A stretch of 64,000 nt of DNA from Liriodendron chinense (GCA_003013855.2 ML058392.1:1984001-2048000); one strand, 5' to 3'. Positions 44,978 through 56,568 are shown, numbered from the stretch's first letter. Notes: generated by a model not told the origin, from the letters alone. Numbers and translations are program-made.

Positions 44978-45960
44978 ATGCCTCCAAAAAAGACAGTTCA
45001 TCCTTCCACTTCAAGGCAGACATTACCTCCACCTGACGTTACAGAACCGGTGCCCATCCCTCAAGCCACTTCGACGGGCATCCCTCAAGGAGATCCTAGC
45101 GTGCCATCACAAAACCCGTTATTTGAGACTTCCGGAAGTCAAGAAGATGTCATGCGTTTCCTAGGAAACACACTCCTAACTCTCAACGCTGGATTACAAG
45201 CCTTGTCTAACCGGCTTGATCAGCATTTCCTGGAGCCTCAGAAGCTACCTTCCTTCCAGACACTCTGTGGACGAACCACAGGTCCAACCAAATCATCCTC
45301 CATCAAACCGACTGCCAATCGGCAACCAACCCCCTGCGCTATCCCCACATTCCATACATTCCAGTGCTTCTCGCCAACAGCAATCTCATGGGTCCACCGT
45401 CGAAACGTCAGGTTATACTTTACCATGGGAAGGAGACCTCAAGAGAATCCATGATCGTTTTGATGATATGGAGCAACGATATCAGGCGAATCGACCATCT
45501 GCCGTGGTGGCATCAATACATCGATCCGAGTCTCCTTTCACCTGTGAGGTCATGGAAGCACCTTTACCTAGAAAGTATTGTACGCCCGTCATCACTCCAT
45601 ATATGGGTACTGGCGACCCTCTTGAGCATCTGGAAACGTATAGGTCTCTTATGGAGCTGGAAGGACATGGTTCGGAAATCATGTGTAGAGCTTTTTCTCT
45701 AACCTTAAAGGAGGCAGCTCGCACGTGGTTTCATGGGTTGAAACCTTGATCCATCGGGTCCTTTTCATGGCTATCGGAGCTGTTCCTCTCCCAATTCATG
45801 GGAAGCATCCGCACCAAAAAACCAGCATCTCACCTAATGGATTTGAAACAGTAGCATGGGGAAACGATAAAGGAGTTTACAGTACGGTTCACTGCCGAAG
45901 CCATCCAAACTGAAGGTTATACCGAAGAGAAAGGCCTCACCGCCCTAATAGCTGAGATCA
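44978..45960 (+). pseudogene. Gypsy gag, N-terminal part, frameshifted
   Basis: ATG at 44978 (MPPKKTVHPSTSRQ). The frame shifts near 45216-45450 into RFDDMEQRY and the retrotransposon gag domain ITPYMGTGDPLEHLETYRSLMELEG...LTLKEAARTWFHGLKP. A TGA follows at about 45750, then further gag text in other frames. Capsid-type protein packaging the element RNA. Confidence 0.85.
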
Positions 45961-45983
45961 CAAGCGAAAAATTCAGATTCGCT

Positions 45984-47177
45984 TTGGACAAGAATCCTCC
46001 TAAAACTATGACAGAATTCCAAGCTAAAGCTCAGAAGTATATCAACGCAGAAGAAGTTGCTTTAGCGCGTCATGGTATACAGGGCAAGAAGCGCAAGCCG
46101 GAGGAAATCTCTCCTTCGGATAAGAAATATCGGCGCGATCGGCGAGACCGCTCTCCCAAGAAAGTCTACTCTGGTAAGTACCATAACTACACCCCCCTCA
46201 ACCGGCCTCCGGAAAAGGTGCTAATGGAGATCAAGCATAAACCATATGTAAAGTGTCCCGCAAAGATCAAATCTGATCCTGAGAAAAGAGATAAGAGCAA
46301 GTTTTGTTATTTTCACAAAGATCATGGGCACAACACCCAAGACTGCATATCTCTACGTGATCACATCGAAGCTCTTATTCGAAAAGGTCACCTTCAAGAT
46401 TATGTTGTCCGACAAGGTCGTTCACCTAAAAGGGGGGAGGCCCCGCCACAGCAGAAGAAATCACCTCATCGACATACATCACAAGAAAATGCTGAACCTA
46501 CTGGGGAGATTCGGACCATCGTCGGTGGACCGGCTTGCGGAGGAGATTCCCAAGCTTCGAGAAAAGCATACACCCGTAAGGCATCCAAGAAGCCTCAGCA
46601 TATCTACTGGTTGGAACGAACTCCCAATATATCAGAATACGGTCGTCCTTCAATCTCTTTCTCCCTCGAAGATGCAGAAGGGATTCACTTCCCTCACGAA
46701 GACTCCATCATGGTCGCGTTAAAGGTATCGAACTATCTGACTCATCATATTATGGTGGATACAGGTAGCTCTGCTGATATTCTCTACCTGGAGGCTTTTG
46801 ACAAAATGACACTCGCCAGAAGCCTGCTCAAGCCAGTCTCAACTCCCCTCGTTGGCTTCGGGGGCGAAGTGGTGACGCCTGAAGGAAGCATTGACCTTCC
46901 AGTCACCTTTGGTGAGAGCCCAGCAAAGACGACTATCTTCATCAATTTCCTCGTGGTAGATCGGAGATCAGCGTACAACGCTATTTTGGGGCGACCATCG
47001 CTTAATAAGGTTGGGGCAGCTTTACATCCCTTGTATTTGTGCATTAAATTTCCTACCCCGAATGGTGTTGGGGTTGTACGAGGAAATCAGAGAGAAGCCC
47101 GGTCTTGTTACGAGATAGCCCTACAAGATCGAAAGAAAGCTCAGGTGACACCACTTATGATGATAGAGCAAGACTAA
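45984..47177 (+). CDS. Gypsy gag C-terminus and aspartic protease
   Basis: Open for 397 codons. It begins with the end of gag (NPPKTMTEFQAKAQKYINAEE), a basic region, and the Tat-type zinc knuckle CYFHKDHGHNTQDC at 46305-46346. It then runs through a variable linker to the retropepsin domain with active site MVDTGSSADILY at about 46752-46787 and the terminal ILGRPSLNKVGA motif. The ATG chosen by the open frame is internal to gag, not a true start; the frame was part of a longer polyprotein. Confidence 0.88.
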   Translation: MDKNPPKTMTEFQAKAQKYINAEEVALARHGIQGKKRKPEEISPSDKKYRRDRRDRSPKKVYSGKYHNYTPLNRPPEKVLMEIKHKPYVKCPAKIKSDPEKRDKSKFCYFHKDHGHNTQDCISLRDHIEALIRKGHLQDYVVRQGRSPKRGEAPPQQKKSPHRHTSQENAEPTGEIRTIVGGPACGGDSQASRKAYTRKASKKPQHIYWLERTPNISEYGRPSISFSLEDAEGIHFPHEDSIMVALKVSNYLTHHIMVDTGSSADILYLEAFDKMTLARSLLKPVSTPLVGFGGEVVTPEGSIDLPVTFGESPAKTTIFINFLVVDRRSAYNAILGRPSLNKVGAALHPLYLCIKFPTPNGVGVVRGNQREARSCYEIALQDRKKAQVTPLMMIEQD

Positions 47178-47201
47178 TCAAGTCTTCTGACGGCAGCCTC
47201 G

Positions 47202-49180
47202 TTGGATCCAAGGGAGAATGCTCTCCAATCAGGAACTCCCGGGGAAGAAACAGTGTCAATCCGCTTAATCAAAGACGATTCATCAAAAGTCGTATACATT
47301 GGATCCTCTTTAACCAGCGTCCTCCGTGAAGATCTGATTCGTTTTCTCACCAAATACCAAGACGTGTTCGCTTGGTCTCACAAAGATATGCCAGGCATCG
47401 ACCCCAGCGTCATCGCACATCGTTTGAACATTGATCCGAATTATAGACCTGTCCACTAGCGCCGACGTGCCTTTACTGCAGAAAGGCAAATGGCAATCAA
47501 GGCTGAAGTCGAGAAGCTGCTCACGGCCAATTTCATAAAAGAAGTTGACTACCCGGAATGGGTCGCGAATGTGGTTCTCGTTCGAAAAGCTAATGGCAAA
47601 TGGAGAATGTGCGTCGACTATTCATATTTAAACAAAGCATGCCCTAAAGATAGCTTCCCAACTCCGCGAATCGACTAGTTGGTCGATTCAACAGCTGGGC
47701 ATGCGTTGCTCAGTTTTATGGATGCCTATTCCGGTTATAACCAAATCATGATGCATCCGCCCGATAGCCAACATACCGCCTTCATTACTGACCGAGGCCT
47801 ATATTGCTACCAAGTAATGCCTTTTGGCCTTAAAAATGCAGGGGCCACCTATTAGCGCCTCGTTAATAAAATATTCGTCGCGCAAATCGGCCTGGAATAT
47901 GGAGGTTTATGTCGACGACATGCTTGTGAAAAGCGCTATAGGAAGTGACCACCTTGCAGATCTTCGAGAAGCCTTTGACTTGATGAGGAAGTATCGGATG
48001 AAATTAAATCCAGAAAAATGTGCCTTCGGAGTCTCTGCTGGAAAATTTATGGGATTTATGGTCGGCCAACGAGGAATCGAGGCGAATCCTGTAAAGATAA
48101 AAGCATTGATTGAAATGAAGTCCCCAGCCACTCTCAAAGACGTCCAACGTCTGGCTGGTCGCATTGCATCGTTAAACAGGTTCATCTCGCGGGCTTCTGA
48201 CAAGTGCTTACCCTTCTTTAAGCTCCTTCGAGCCACAGCCAAATCTGATTGGGAGTGGACACCACAATGTGAAGAAGCTTTTCAACAATTGAAGCAATAT
48301 ATGAGTGCGCCCCTCGTTTTATTTAAACCTGTGGCACACGAGCAACTCATCATTTATTTTTCTGTGTCTTCCACGGCCATTAGTGCCGCTTTAATAAGAG
48401 AAGATTCCGGGATACAAAGGCCCATTTATTATATCAGTCGAGCAATGGTGGACGCAGAAACCCGGTATTCTGATATGGAGAAGTTAGCTCTTGCTTTAGT
48501 CACACCAGCCCAAAAACTGCGACCATACTTCCAGGCCCATGCTATATTAGTACCAACAAACCATCCGTTACGGTAGGTCCTTAAAAAACCCGAGGTTTTA
48601 GGACGGTTAACTAAATGGGCGGTCGAGATTAGTGAGCACGATATTTCGTTCTGCCCCAGGATCGCGATCAAGGGTCAAGCCGTAGCTGACTTCATCGCCG
48701 AATTCACATATTCCTCTCCCGATGATAATTCCGCGACCAACGATCAGCCATCCTGGTCACTCTTCGTGGACGGGTCCTCACGGGTCACTGGCAGCGGAGC
48801 GGGCCTAATTCTAATTGCTCCAGATGGGTCGCATTTCCAATACGCCTTACGGTTCAACTCTCGCATCTCAAATAATGAAGTAGAATATCAAGCTCTGATC
48901 GTCGGCCTCGAACTAGCAAACGTCCTTTCAATTCAAAATCTACTCATTCACAGTGACTCTCAGCTCATAGTCAACCAGGTACTCGACGAATTCGAAGCAA
49001 AAGAAGAGAGGATGGCCTTATAAAAATCTCGAGTGCTCATCCTGCACGTAAAACTGAAGAATTATGAAATAACTCACATCCCTCGCGAGAAGAATAAACT
49101 CGCAGATTCTTTGGCAAAACTCGCCTCTGCGCCAGAGTTTGAATTATCACATTCAATTCCTATCGAGCACCTTTAGCCCT
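47202..49180 (+). pseudogene. Gypsy reverse transcriptase and RNase H
   Basis: RT landmarks: FAWSHKDMPGIDP, EWVANVVLVRKANGKWRMCVDY, SFMDAYSGYNQI, CYQVMPFGLKNAGATY and catalytic VYVDDMLVKS (47900-47935). RNase H: HEQLIIYFSVSS, IYYISRAM, YSDMEKLALALV. A second, archaeal-type RNase H follows at 48745-49020 (WSLFVDGSS, NNEVEYQALIVGLELA, IHSDSQLIVNQV), as in Tat elements. In-frame TAG stops lie at 47457, 47676, 47851 and 48574; at those sites the family expects Gln. There is also a frameshift near 47870. Confidence 0.9.
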
Positions 49181-49199
49181 CGAGTATCCACCAAACAAC

Positions 49200-50460
49200 T
49201 CCTGGGCAAGTGATCGAGGTCCATCCCTCTCCATGTTGGATGGATCCCATTATCCTCTATCTCAGGGATGGAATTCTTCCAGACAACAAGAAATCCGTGC
49301 GACAAATCCGCCTTCGAGCTGCTAGGTATACCTTACAAAATGGAATGTTATTACGTAAGAGTTTTTCTTTGCCCTATTTAAGGTGTCTTCACCCAGAAGA
49401 AGCCCATCGTGTTCTAGATGAAGTACACCAGGGGGCATGTGGTAACCACCCAAGGGGACGATCTCTAGCATACAAGGCGATGAGGCAAGGGTATTACTGG
49501 CCCACTATGAAGGCAGATGCAATTAATTCTCTAAAAAATGTGATAAGTGTCAGCGATATTCTCCTATACCTCATACACCGTCCGAGCAAATGACACCAAT
49601 TGATAGCCCTTGGCCCTTCGCCCAATGGGGGGTTGATATCATCGGGCCCCTGCCTACCGGGAAAGGACAAAATAGGTTCGCAATCGTGGCGGTTGACTAT
49701 TTCACCAAGTGGGCCGAGGCAGAGCCATTAGCTAGAATCACTGAGAAACAGACTACTAAGTTCATATGGAGAAATATTATATGCCGTTATGGACTCCCCC
49801 ACACTATAATCACCGACAATGGAAAGCAGTTCGATAACACCGCTTTTGAGGAATTTTGCGAAAAATGAAAAATACGCAACATCCGCACCTCTCCATACCA
49901 TCCTCAGGCAAATGGGCAAGTTGAGGCAGTGAATAAAATCATTAAGCATCATTTAAAGACCAAGCTTGGCGAGTGTAAAGGCATGTGGCCAGAACTCCTG
50001 CCGGAAGTCTTATGGGCATATAGAACTACAACTCGTACATCAACAGGCGAAACTCCTTTTTCCCTAGCATTCGGTATTGACGCAGTAATTCCAGTTGAAA
50101 TTCAAGTACCCTCGTATCGAATCGAGCAGTATGACCCCACTTGTAATCAGGAAGGTCTTCGACTTCATCTCAATTTCTTGGAAGAGCGGAGAAACGCCTC
50201 CCAGATACGAGCAGCCGCGTATCAGCAGCGTATAGCTCGCTACCTGAAATGCTAAAGTTCGGCCTAGAGCTTTCCAGCTTAGCGATTTAGTCCTCAGACA
50301 AAACCTTGGAGCTCCTGCTCGTTCGCTTGATCCAAATTGGGAAGGCTCGTATCTAGTCATTAAAATTGTGCGACCTGGTACTTATTATCTTGAAGATATG
50401 CAGGGAAGACCCGTACGTCGCCCTTGGCACGTGGAACATTTGCTACAATATTTCCCTTGA
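49200..50460 (+). pseudogene. Gypsy integrase
   Basis: Zinc-binding part HPEEAHRVLDEVHQGACGNH and YYWPTMKADA; a frameshift near 49535 displaces the CDKC half of the finger. Core: WGVDIIGPLPTGKGQ (first Asp), IITDNGKQFDN (second Asp), PYHPQANGQVEAVNK (Glu). All three catalytic residues are present. The C-terminus runs through LWAYRTTTRTSTGETPF to RRPWHVEHLLQYFP and stops at 50458-50460. Stops at 49866 and 50252 split the frame. No chromodomain. Confidence 0.9.
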
Positions 50461-50500
50461 TTCGATGTAACTTCTAACGACATTCGAATGAATAACAACT

Positions 50501-50700
50501 AAAGTCGTCTTTTGGTCGCTACTCCATTTACTTGGATCAGAATAGCTCCGAAGAGAATATACATTCTCTTGGCCAATTGTCTACCCTTGGTAGAATTGAA
50601 GTCGTCTTTAGGTCGCTACTCCATTTACTTGGACCAGAATAGCCCCAAAGAGAACATACATTCTCTTGGCCAGATTTGTCTACCCTTGGTAGAATCAAAG
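50501..50700. repeat. ~98-bp tandem duplication downstream of pol
   Basis: AAGTCGTCTTT(T/A)GGTCGCTACTC through CTACCCTTGGTAGAAT occurs twice in a row (from 50502 and 50599) with a few mismatches. Noncoding spacer between integrase and the antisense gene. Confidence 0.9.
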
Positions 50701-51656
50701 TCTCAATCGATAGATCAGTCTATCTCTACGAGGGCATGGTCACCACGACCCCCCGGATTGAGCATAACTCATGACTACTGATGTTAAATATGAAGACATT
50801 CATTACATAACGAAGGAAGAACGAGAGAAAGGAAATAAGACCAGGAACATCACCAAAAATGTTTCTTTTCATTCATATCAATTGTCTATAAAGATTCGAT
50901 TACAAGCAAAATTGATACAGGAGTAAGCAAGAAGAAGAAAAGATAAATCATTCTCTTGGAGGGGCCGCACTCTCAATTTCAGGGCCCACTTCGGGAACCC
51001 CTCCAGCTTGAGTGACCTTGGTCACCTCATTCTCAGGCAGCTGCTCGCTCCTCCGCAGCTATGACGGCCGAGACCTTTTCGAATTCCCCCATATCAAAAG
51101 ATGGGGACATCCGCTGCACTACCTGAATTGCAAAGTCGAGACTAGCATCATACGACTCATATCTTTCTTCGTCGTACAGCTGCGAAGTACGGAACTCGGT
51201 GATGGCTCGAGTCCTTTCTTCAGAGAGAATCTTGACCAGGGCGACTCTCTCCTCGTCCCAGTGGATCGAGTCATCCTTGAGTTGCGCGAGAGTGGAGCGC
51301 TCTTTATCCAAGTTTTCGCTGACTTCCTTGAGCTGCGACTTGGTCTCTGCGAGCCGCTCCTCTAGTGAGATCTTATCTTGGCGGAAGATCTCCCTTTCTC
51401 TTTCTGCCTTCTCCTTCAACTCTGCGAGCTTGGCGATGTTGGAATCCAAGGCGTACCTATCAGTCAAGACTTGGATCTTCTCTATGAGGATCTTTTTCTC
51501 CTCATCTTTTTTCGAGATCAACGCCTCGCAGGACTTGAGGAGTTGATCCCTTTCTTGGACCGCTTTCTCCAAAGTGATCCTCTTCCCATCAGCCTCATTA
51601 ATCATGCGACGGGCCACAAGGATGTCACGTCTCGTCCGAAGAATGAGGTCCAAGCC

Positions 51657-51747
51657 CTACAAAATAGAATAAAAGTCGTGAGATAAACACTCGAAAAAAA
51701 AAAGAAGCAAAGAGAGAAAAACAAGGTCAACTTGAAAAACAGGTTAC
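51657..51747 (-). other. Intron 2 of the antisense gene
   Basis: 91 bp: donor TTCAG|GTAACC, T-rich body, acceptor TTTTGTAG|GGC. Phase 0, joining ...RVVQ to GLDLIL... in frame. Confidence 0.8.
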
Positions 51748-52424
51748 CTGAACAACCCTCACTCCCGCCTCGAGGAAGAGGTTTTCAGGGCTTGGCTCGG
51801 GAAGTGTGCCGAAGGTCTGGGGGGAGATGTTGTCGAATAGAAAATTGCAGATTGGGTGTAGATGACGAGGGACAGTAAATGACCCGCTGCCAGAAGGCTG
51901 GGTAACAACCAGCCCAGCTGTGCTCGCGGTTTAAGTAGCAACCGGCTCGCGAGCAGGAGCTAACTCGCGAGCAGGCGCGGGTGCCGCTGGCTGTTCGCGA
52001 GATTCTTCAGCTGGGGGGCAGCCGGACCCCGCCCCGTCGTCCCTCGGGGAGTTGTCAGTTATGTTGATAACTGGTGGTCCAGGTGGAACCACCAGTGAGG
52101 TGACGGCAGGCGCAGGTGCCGCTGGCGCTCCCACCGCGGCCCCAGAGGACTGATCGACACCCGTCCGATCAGACGGGTGAGAAGGACCGGCAGCCACCTT
52201 CTTCTGCCTTTTTGAATTTGTGCCCTTGAGACGAGGCAACAAACCCCTCTTCTCTCTAGCCTTCGTCATCGCGACCTCTTCGCTTGATATTAATCCTGTC
52301 GCTGCGAGTCGCGAGGCTGATAAACAAGCCTCGATATGCTTGTCGCGAGCAGACAGTTTGTACACCTTCACAATTTTCTTGTGAATTCCTCCTTTTAAGT
52401 TCGGCTTCGTCAAAGCCGGGATTC

Positions 52425-52504
52425 CTGCAAATACAAACTGAAGTTAAAAACGCTGAAAACCCTAAATTGACTGTGAAATTTGTATAATGAGGAACTGTGC
52501 CTAC
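52425..52504 (-). other. Intron 1 of the antisense gene
   Basis: 80 bp: donor GTGAAG|GTAGGC, acceptor TATTTGCAG|GA. Phase 1, joining NRFFCEG to IPALTKPNLKGG in frame. Confidence 0.82.
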
Positions 52505-53278
52505 CTTCACAGAAAAATCGATTCACACCAGGGCTCCTAGAAGAAGCGGATTCCCAGCTCCCGGAAGCGTAGAACCAGCGTTTCTTCCATCCGGGATAAT
52601 TTGAAGAGGGTTTCCCCAACACGAAATTATCCCGATGCCAGTAACATAAGTAGTACCAGCCTTCGCTGGAGGGTGCCCTCTTAAGTCGAAACATACGGAG
52701 GAACTCCTCAGCGGTGAGCTCCCATTACCGGCTTAAGCCCAGAGGGCAAAGGAGCTCAGGACCACCCTTCATCCGTTTACGATGAGTTGCCCGGGGGCAA
52801 TTTTATAACATCGGAGGACATCGCGAATGAAAGGATGGAGATGAAGGCGCATCCCAAGGATGAGAAGGTATTCATAGATGGCAACGCATCCTGGGGGAGG
52901 GGAATCCGGAGTTTCTCCCTCTCTGGGTAACCGGAGAACGACCGAGTCAGGGATGTGATATCTCTCCCGTAACTCAATCAACTGGTCCTCCGACAAAATA
53001 GATGGGTACTCGGATGCTGAGTATTTGCCCACCGGAACCCTCGCATTACTAGAGGTAGAGGATTCCGAGGTAGCATCTCCCAAGGGGACGGTGGTCTCAT
53101 CGGAATTTCCAGCCATTGAAGTGTTTTAAAAGGAAAAAGAAGAAAAAGAAGCAGAGTATACCAAGTATTGAAGGGTGGAAGGAGAATGACACCGGAGAAA
53201 GAACAGAGACACCAGGTGAGTGAGGGAAGAAAAGTTTTCGAAAGCTTCTGTAAAAATCCCAAGATTTGGCGGAGTCCG

Positions 53279-53385
53279 TATATTTATAAGCAATCATTCA
53301 GCCGGATTTGGCGACACGTGGCTACCCCCCGTTAGGCACAGCAGTCGAGCAGGCACGGCCATTAATTCCCAGACACGTGGCGAGC
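53279..53385 (-). promoter_or_regulatory. Promoter of the antisense gene
   Basis: TATAAATA on the minus strand at 53281-53288, about 165 bp before the ATG at 53116. Two identical GACACGTGGC boxes (53313-53322, 53372-53381) on the upstream side are G-box/ABRE type, normally bound by bZIP or bHLH factors and linked to ABA or light response. Binding is inferred from sequence only. Confidence 0.6.
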
Positions 53386-53532
53386 ATCTCTTCATTTCCT
53401 ATCTGCCGAAAAGCTGCGGAAGGCTGGCGCTCATTAATTCCAGCCCAATCATGTATGGCTTCATCCTCGATAAAGGTGGTAGGCGGTAACGCGTGACAGT
53501 AAGTAAGTCCTTTCCTTAGGCTTCCTGGCGGT

Positions 53533-53550
53533 AAGGACTTGGGGGGCATC
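53533..53550 (+). other. Polypurine tract
   Basis: AAGGACTTGGGGGGCATC directly before the 3' LTR start TGTTATAG; primes plus-strand synthesis. Confidence 0.8.
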
Positions 53551-54317
53551 TGTTATAGTCAAAATAGCGGTAAGCGAATATTCTCGCGAGGTCCTAATTC
53601 TACGAGCAGCTTTATAACAATATTCGACTCTCGAGATCATCTGGTCAAGTCTCGCATATTAGGAAAATACGGCGCACAATTATCAAGTCATCGAGCCCTT
53701 ATGGTCGATAATCGAATACTGAGAAGGCGCCGAACATACCTACCGACCTGCGAGCAGCCCTTCTTGTGGTCATTAAAAGGCGCTACACTTCAATGTGCGA
53801 GCAGCCCCGGCTCGCGAGCAGCTCCCGACATGTGAACAGCTTTGATTACTAAACTTTAGTGATGACGTCCCTTAGCCTACAGTACCAGTAGCCCGTATAA
53901 GCCGGTTTTGGGCTTATTTTCGCTTGCGGCTCCGTATCTCAAGGGATCACTATCAAGGAACGTAATTAACCAGATGAGTAATTGGATCAGATTATTCCTT
54001 TATCTAAGGATAAGCAGGATAAACACCTTATCCCATAAAATCCGTAGTAATCTCGAGATCTTACGTAACAGAGTGGGACATTCGGATTTATATAAAGGAT
54101 GGTTTCATCAATAAGAAGGTACACAATACTCAATCTCTAAGCCCCATCATCTATTTGTTCTCTTTCAGTCCTACCCTGTCTAACTTAAGCATCGGAGGGC
54201 CAACAGCTGGACGCCAGCCACCCATAGCCTCTCTTTGTCTATTTTCAGGTCAGGAGAAACTCGCTAGCAAGGAAGGTGAATGTCTGGAGGACCCTGTTAC
54301 AAAATCTGACGTAAACA
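53551..54317 (+). repeat. 3' LTR (767 bp)
   Basis: Same termini as the 5' LTR (TGTTATAG ... GTAAACA), followed by the target duplication CATGC. Also carries the TATATAAAG box (about 54090) and the GCGAGCAG repeats. Confidence 0.97.
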
Positions 54318-54530
54318 CATGCCATTTAGGTTAAAAATGTTAGAGCTAGATATCAGCGAGCCATGCCAATACTATTCTACAACATGATGAACAAGGAACT
54401 CGAGGTTCACGTGGATGACATGATTGTTAAGTTTTAAAACATTAAAGGACATGTCATAGATTTTGAAAAGCTCTTTAATGGACTAAGTTCGAAACTGAGG
54501 GATCTTCCTTACAATCCAGTGAGATGCCAT
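54318..54530 (+). pseudogene. Outer gypsy element, RT 3' half
   Basis: Resumes the RT interrupted at 44144: CATGCCATTTAGGTTAAAAAT gives MPF-LKNV, then YQRAMPILFYNMMNKELEVHVDDMIVK with the catalytic VDD. It becomes unrecognisable after about 54530. Together with 43440-44144 it shows the inner element landed in the conserved VMPF motif. Confidence 0.88.
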
Positions 54531-55028
54531 GGATGAGGGGTGGAGAGATAAACTAAAGATTAAAAACTAAGAATTTATGCTGTCAACAACGATGGGGGCT
54601 AAACTAAAATAAAGTAAAAAGATAAATGTCCATAGTGGATAGATAAATAAAGTTAGATTTCGTTGTAATGGCGTGAGGCTTAGAGCTTTTTGTAGAGTGC
54701 TGTTTATATAGGTTTCTAGGAGGCAGTGGCCTTGCGTAGTTTTCATCATCGTGAAGGATATGAATGATTGGCTGTGAAAAGTTCCTTAATTCTTCTACGT
54801 CAGTGTAGCCTATCGTGTACGACTATGTGTATAAACTCTCGTTTATTCAGATCGCGTGTCGATTAGAGTATTCATGTCACTGGATTCTTGCATAGGAAAG
54901 TTGTTGAAGCCCTTACATCACTTGGCTTTGGCATCCGTAGAGAGTCATTTTGGTAGAATTCTAGTATTTAATTCCAAATAGAGATATACTTTGATAAGAT
55001 TTTGGCATCTAATTATTACATTTAAAGC

Positions 55029-55032
<4 letters not shown>

Positions 55033-55082
<50 letters not shown>
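55033..55082. repeat. (AG)n microsatellite
   Basis: 25 uninterrupted dinucleotides. Confidence 0.97.
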
Positions 55083-55085
<3 letters not shown>

Positions 55086-56568
55086 TTGATAAAACTTCAG
55101 CATTTAATGATCTTTCATGTGCAAGTCTCTAATTCCTCCTAAAGTTGATTTACACCACAAATGGCACGACTGTTGCATGGTATCTTCTGGATCGTTTGAT
55201 CAGGGCGCATCGGGCCAGATGTGTTAGATGTGGGTGTTGAAAACAATGGACGGATTTAAAAAATAAAACGAAAATTAAAACAAAAATAAAGAAGAACTTA
55301 CGTGATTTCATGAACTGAGTTGAGGTGTGACGAATCACTACGCTTGAACTTAAATCTGCCCTACTTGGATCGCTTTCCAAATGCAACAAGATTTATGGAC
55401 AGTTAGCCTCTAAATACAACGACTATCACAATTGTCCCGACTATGCACTCGCCATACAGGGCTCGAACCAACAAGTAGAGTCAATGTGCATAACCCCTCA
55501 CAAATCACAAAATTCACTTGCCCCTTGAGGGCCTAGCCTTTATGCAAACCCACTACTTATATACTTACGTTTTTCCTTATTTTTTTCTAATGTAGGACAA
55601 AGGAGTTGCTTAAAACCCAAAACTCAACATGTGGAAGGAAACCCTTTTGATGGAAAATTTGAAACAAAATTTTATTTAAAAATCGTTTTAAATACAACAA
55701 GATGTAAATAATATTATCAATGTGAAAGTATGATTTCGTCTATTATTTAGCGCGTAGTGCCAACATGTGGTGGCATCTCATTGGTCCACGTAGGCGTGCA
55801 AAAAATGGGTGCAAACATCAATGGGTGCAAACATCAATCACACGATTTATCGAGTGAGTGTTTATAGATACCAAGTCACTGGTGGCCACCACTACGGGGA
55901 ATAGATATCATACATGAAGGTACCTTAATGTACACTCTTTAATTACATACTACAGATGATTTCGAAAGACTCTATGGATTACTACAAGAGTTCCTACCAT
56001 GATAACGTTGGTAGAAAGTATGCAGATGAGGTAAATAGCTCAAGTAATCAACAGCTAAGAGATAAGTTCAACGCCTCATAGCTATACATAACTTATGTCT
56101 TGTGCATAATGACCAGCTACTCTTCCTGGCTATAAGCTATCTAAATCCTCTACTTCTCTAGACGATCCTAACTAATGCTTTAAACTGCGACATAGATCAA
56201 CTTCTAGACATCCTCTGGTAATACCAGACACATGACGTCCAATATAATTGCTATAAAGTGCCCAATGCATGGCTATTAAGTTTCCTTGACACTATATGGC
56301 TCAAGAGACATACTCTCTCATCATTAAGCCATCAGAGTTGATCAAGGATTCAATGATGACACTTTGAGACGAGCACATAAAATCATATATTCACGCACTG
56401 GCATTGTACTCATACATACACGTAGCATACTTGGTTTATTCTTTTTTAATCAAGGGTTTTTCTCCAAAAATGTAATTAAGGGTCTCTGTGATGTATCACA
56501 ACTTAGTATAAATTTTGTTCCGAGAGCAATGAAAACCTTCTAATATGACATTTTTGGTTTAAACTACT

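Larger units (their letters stand above)
51033..53116 (-). pseudogene. Antisense accessory gene of the gypsy element, 3 exons
   Basis: Minus-strand gene of about 636 codons. Exon 1 (53116-52505) starts MAGNSDETTVPLGDATSES and contains a PF04195-like 'putative gypsy-type transposon' segment (LSEDQLIELRERYHIPDSV, DSPPPGCVAIYEYLLILG, PFIRDVL, IAPGQLIVNG), then WYYLCYWHRDNFVLG. Exon 2 (52424-51748) is basic, then Ala/Pro-rich. Exon 3 (51656-51033) is a long heptad-rich coiled coil (EKAEREREIFRQDKISLEER). Both junctions keep frame (phase 1, phase 0). Exon 1 has TGA at 52769-52771, a TAA and a frameshift near 52730; exon 2 has a TAA at 51929-51931. Function unknown; such antisense ORFs are known in Tat elements. 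Confidence 0.8.
44145..54317 (+). mobile_element. Complete Tat-lineage Ty3/gypsy element, nested
   Basis: A 10,173-bp element with TSD CATGC (44140-44144 and 54318-54322), two near-identical LTRs, PBS, polypurine tract and all gypsy domains in order gag-PR-RT-RH-IN. It lacks a chromodomain, and it carries an antisense accessory gene between integrase and the 3' LTR, a feature known from the Tat lineage (for example Grande-type elements). It sits inside the RT of an older gypsy element. Stops and frameshifts break pol, so this copy is not autonomous, but LTRs and PBS are well preserved. Confidence 0.95.

Noticed and set aside
51033..53116. Antisense gene as an independent host gene
   Set aside because: Lies wholly between pol and the 3' LTR of a TSD-flanked element, and its N-terminus resembles gypsy-associated PF04195 proteins.
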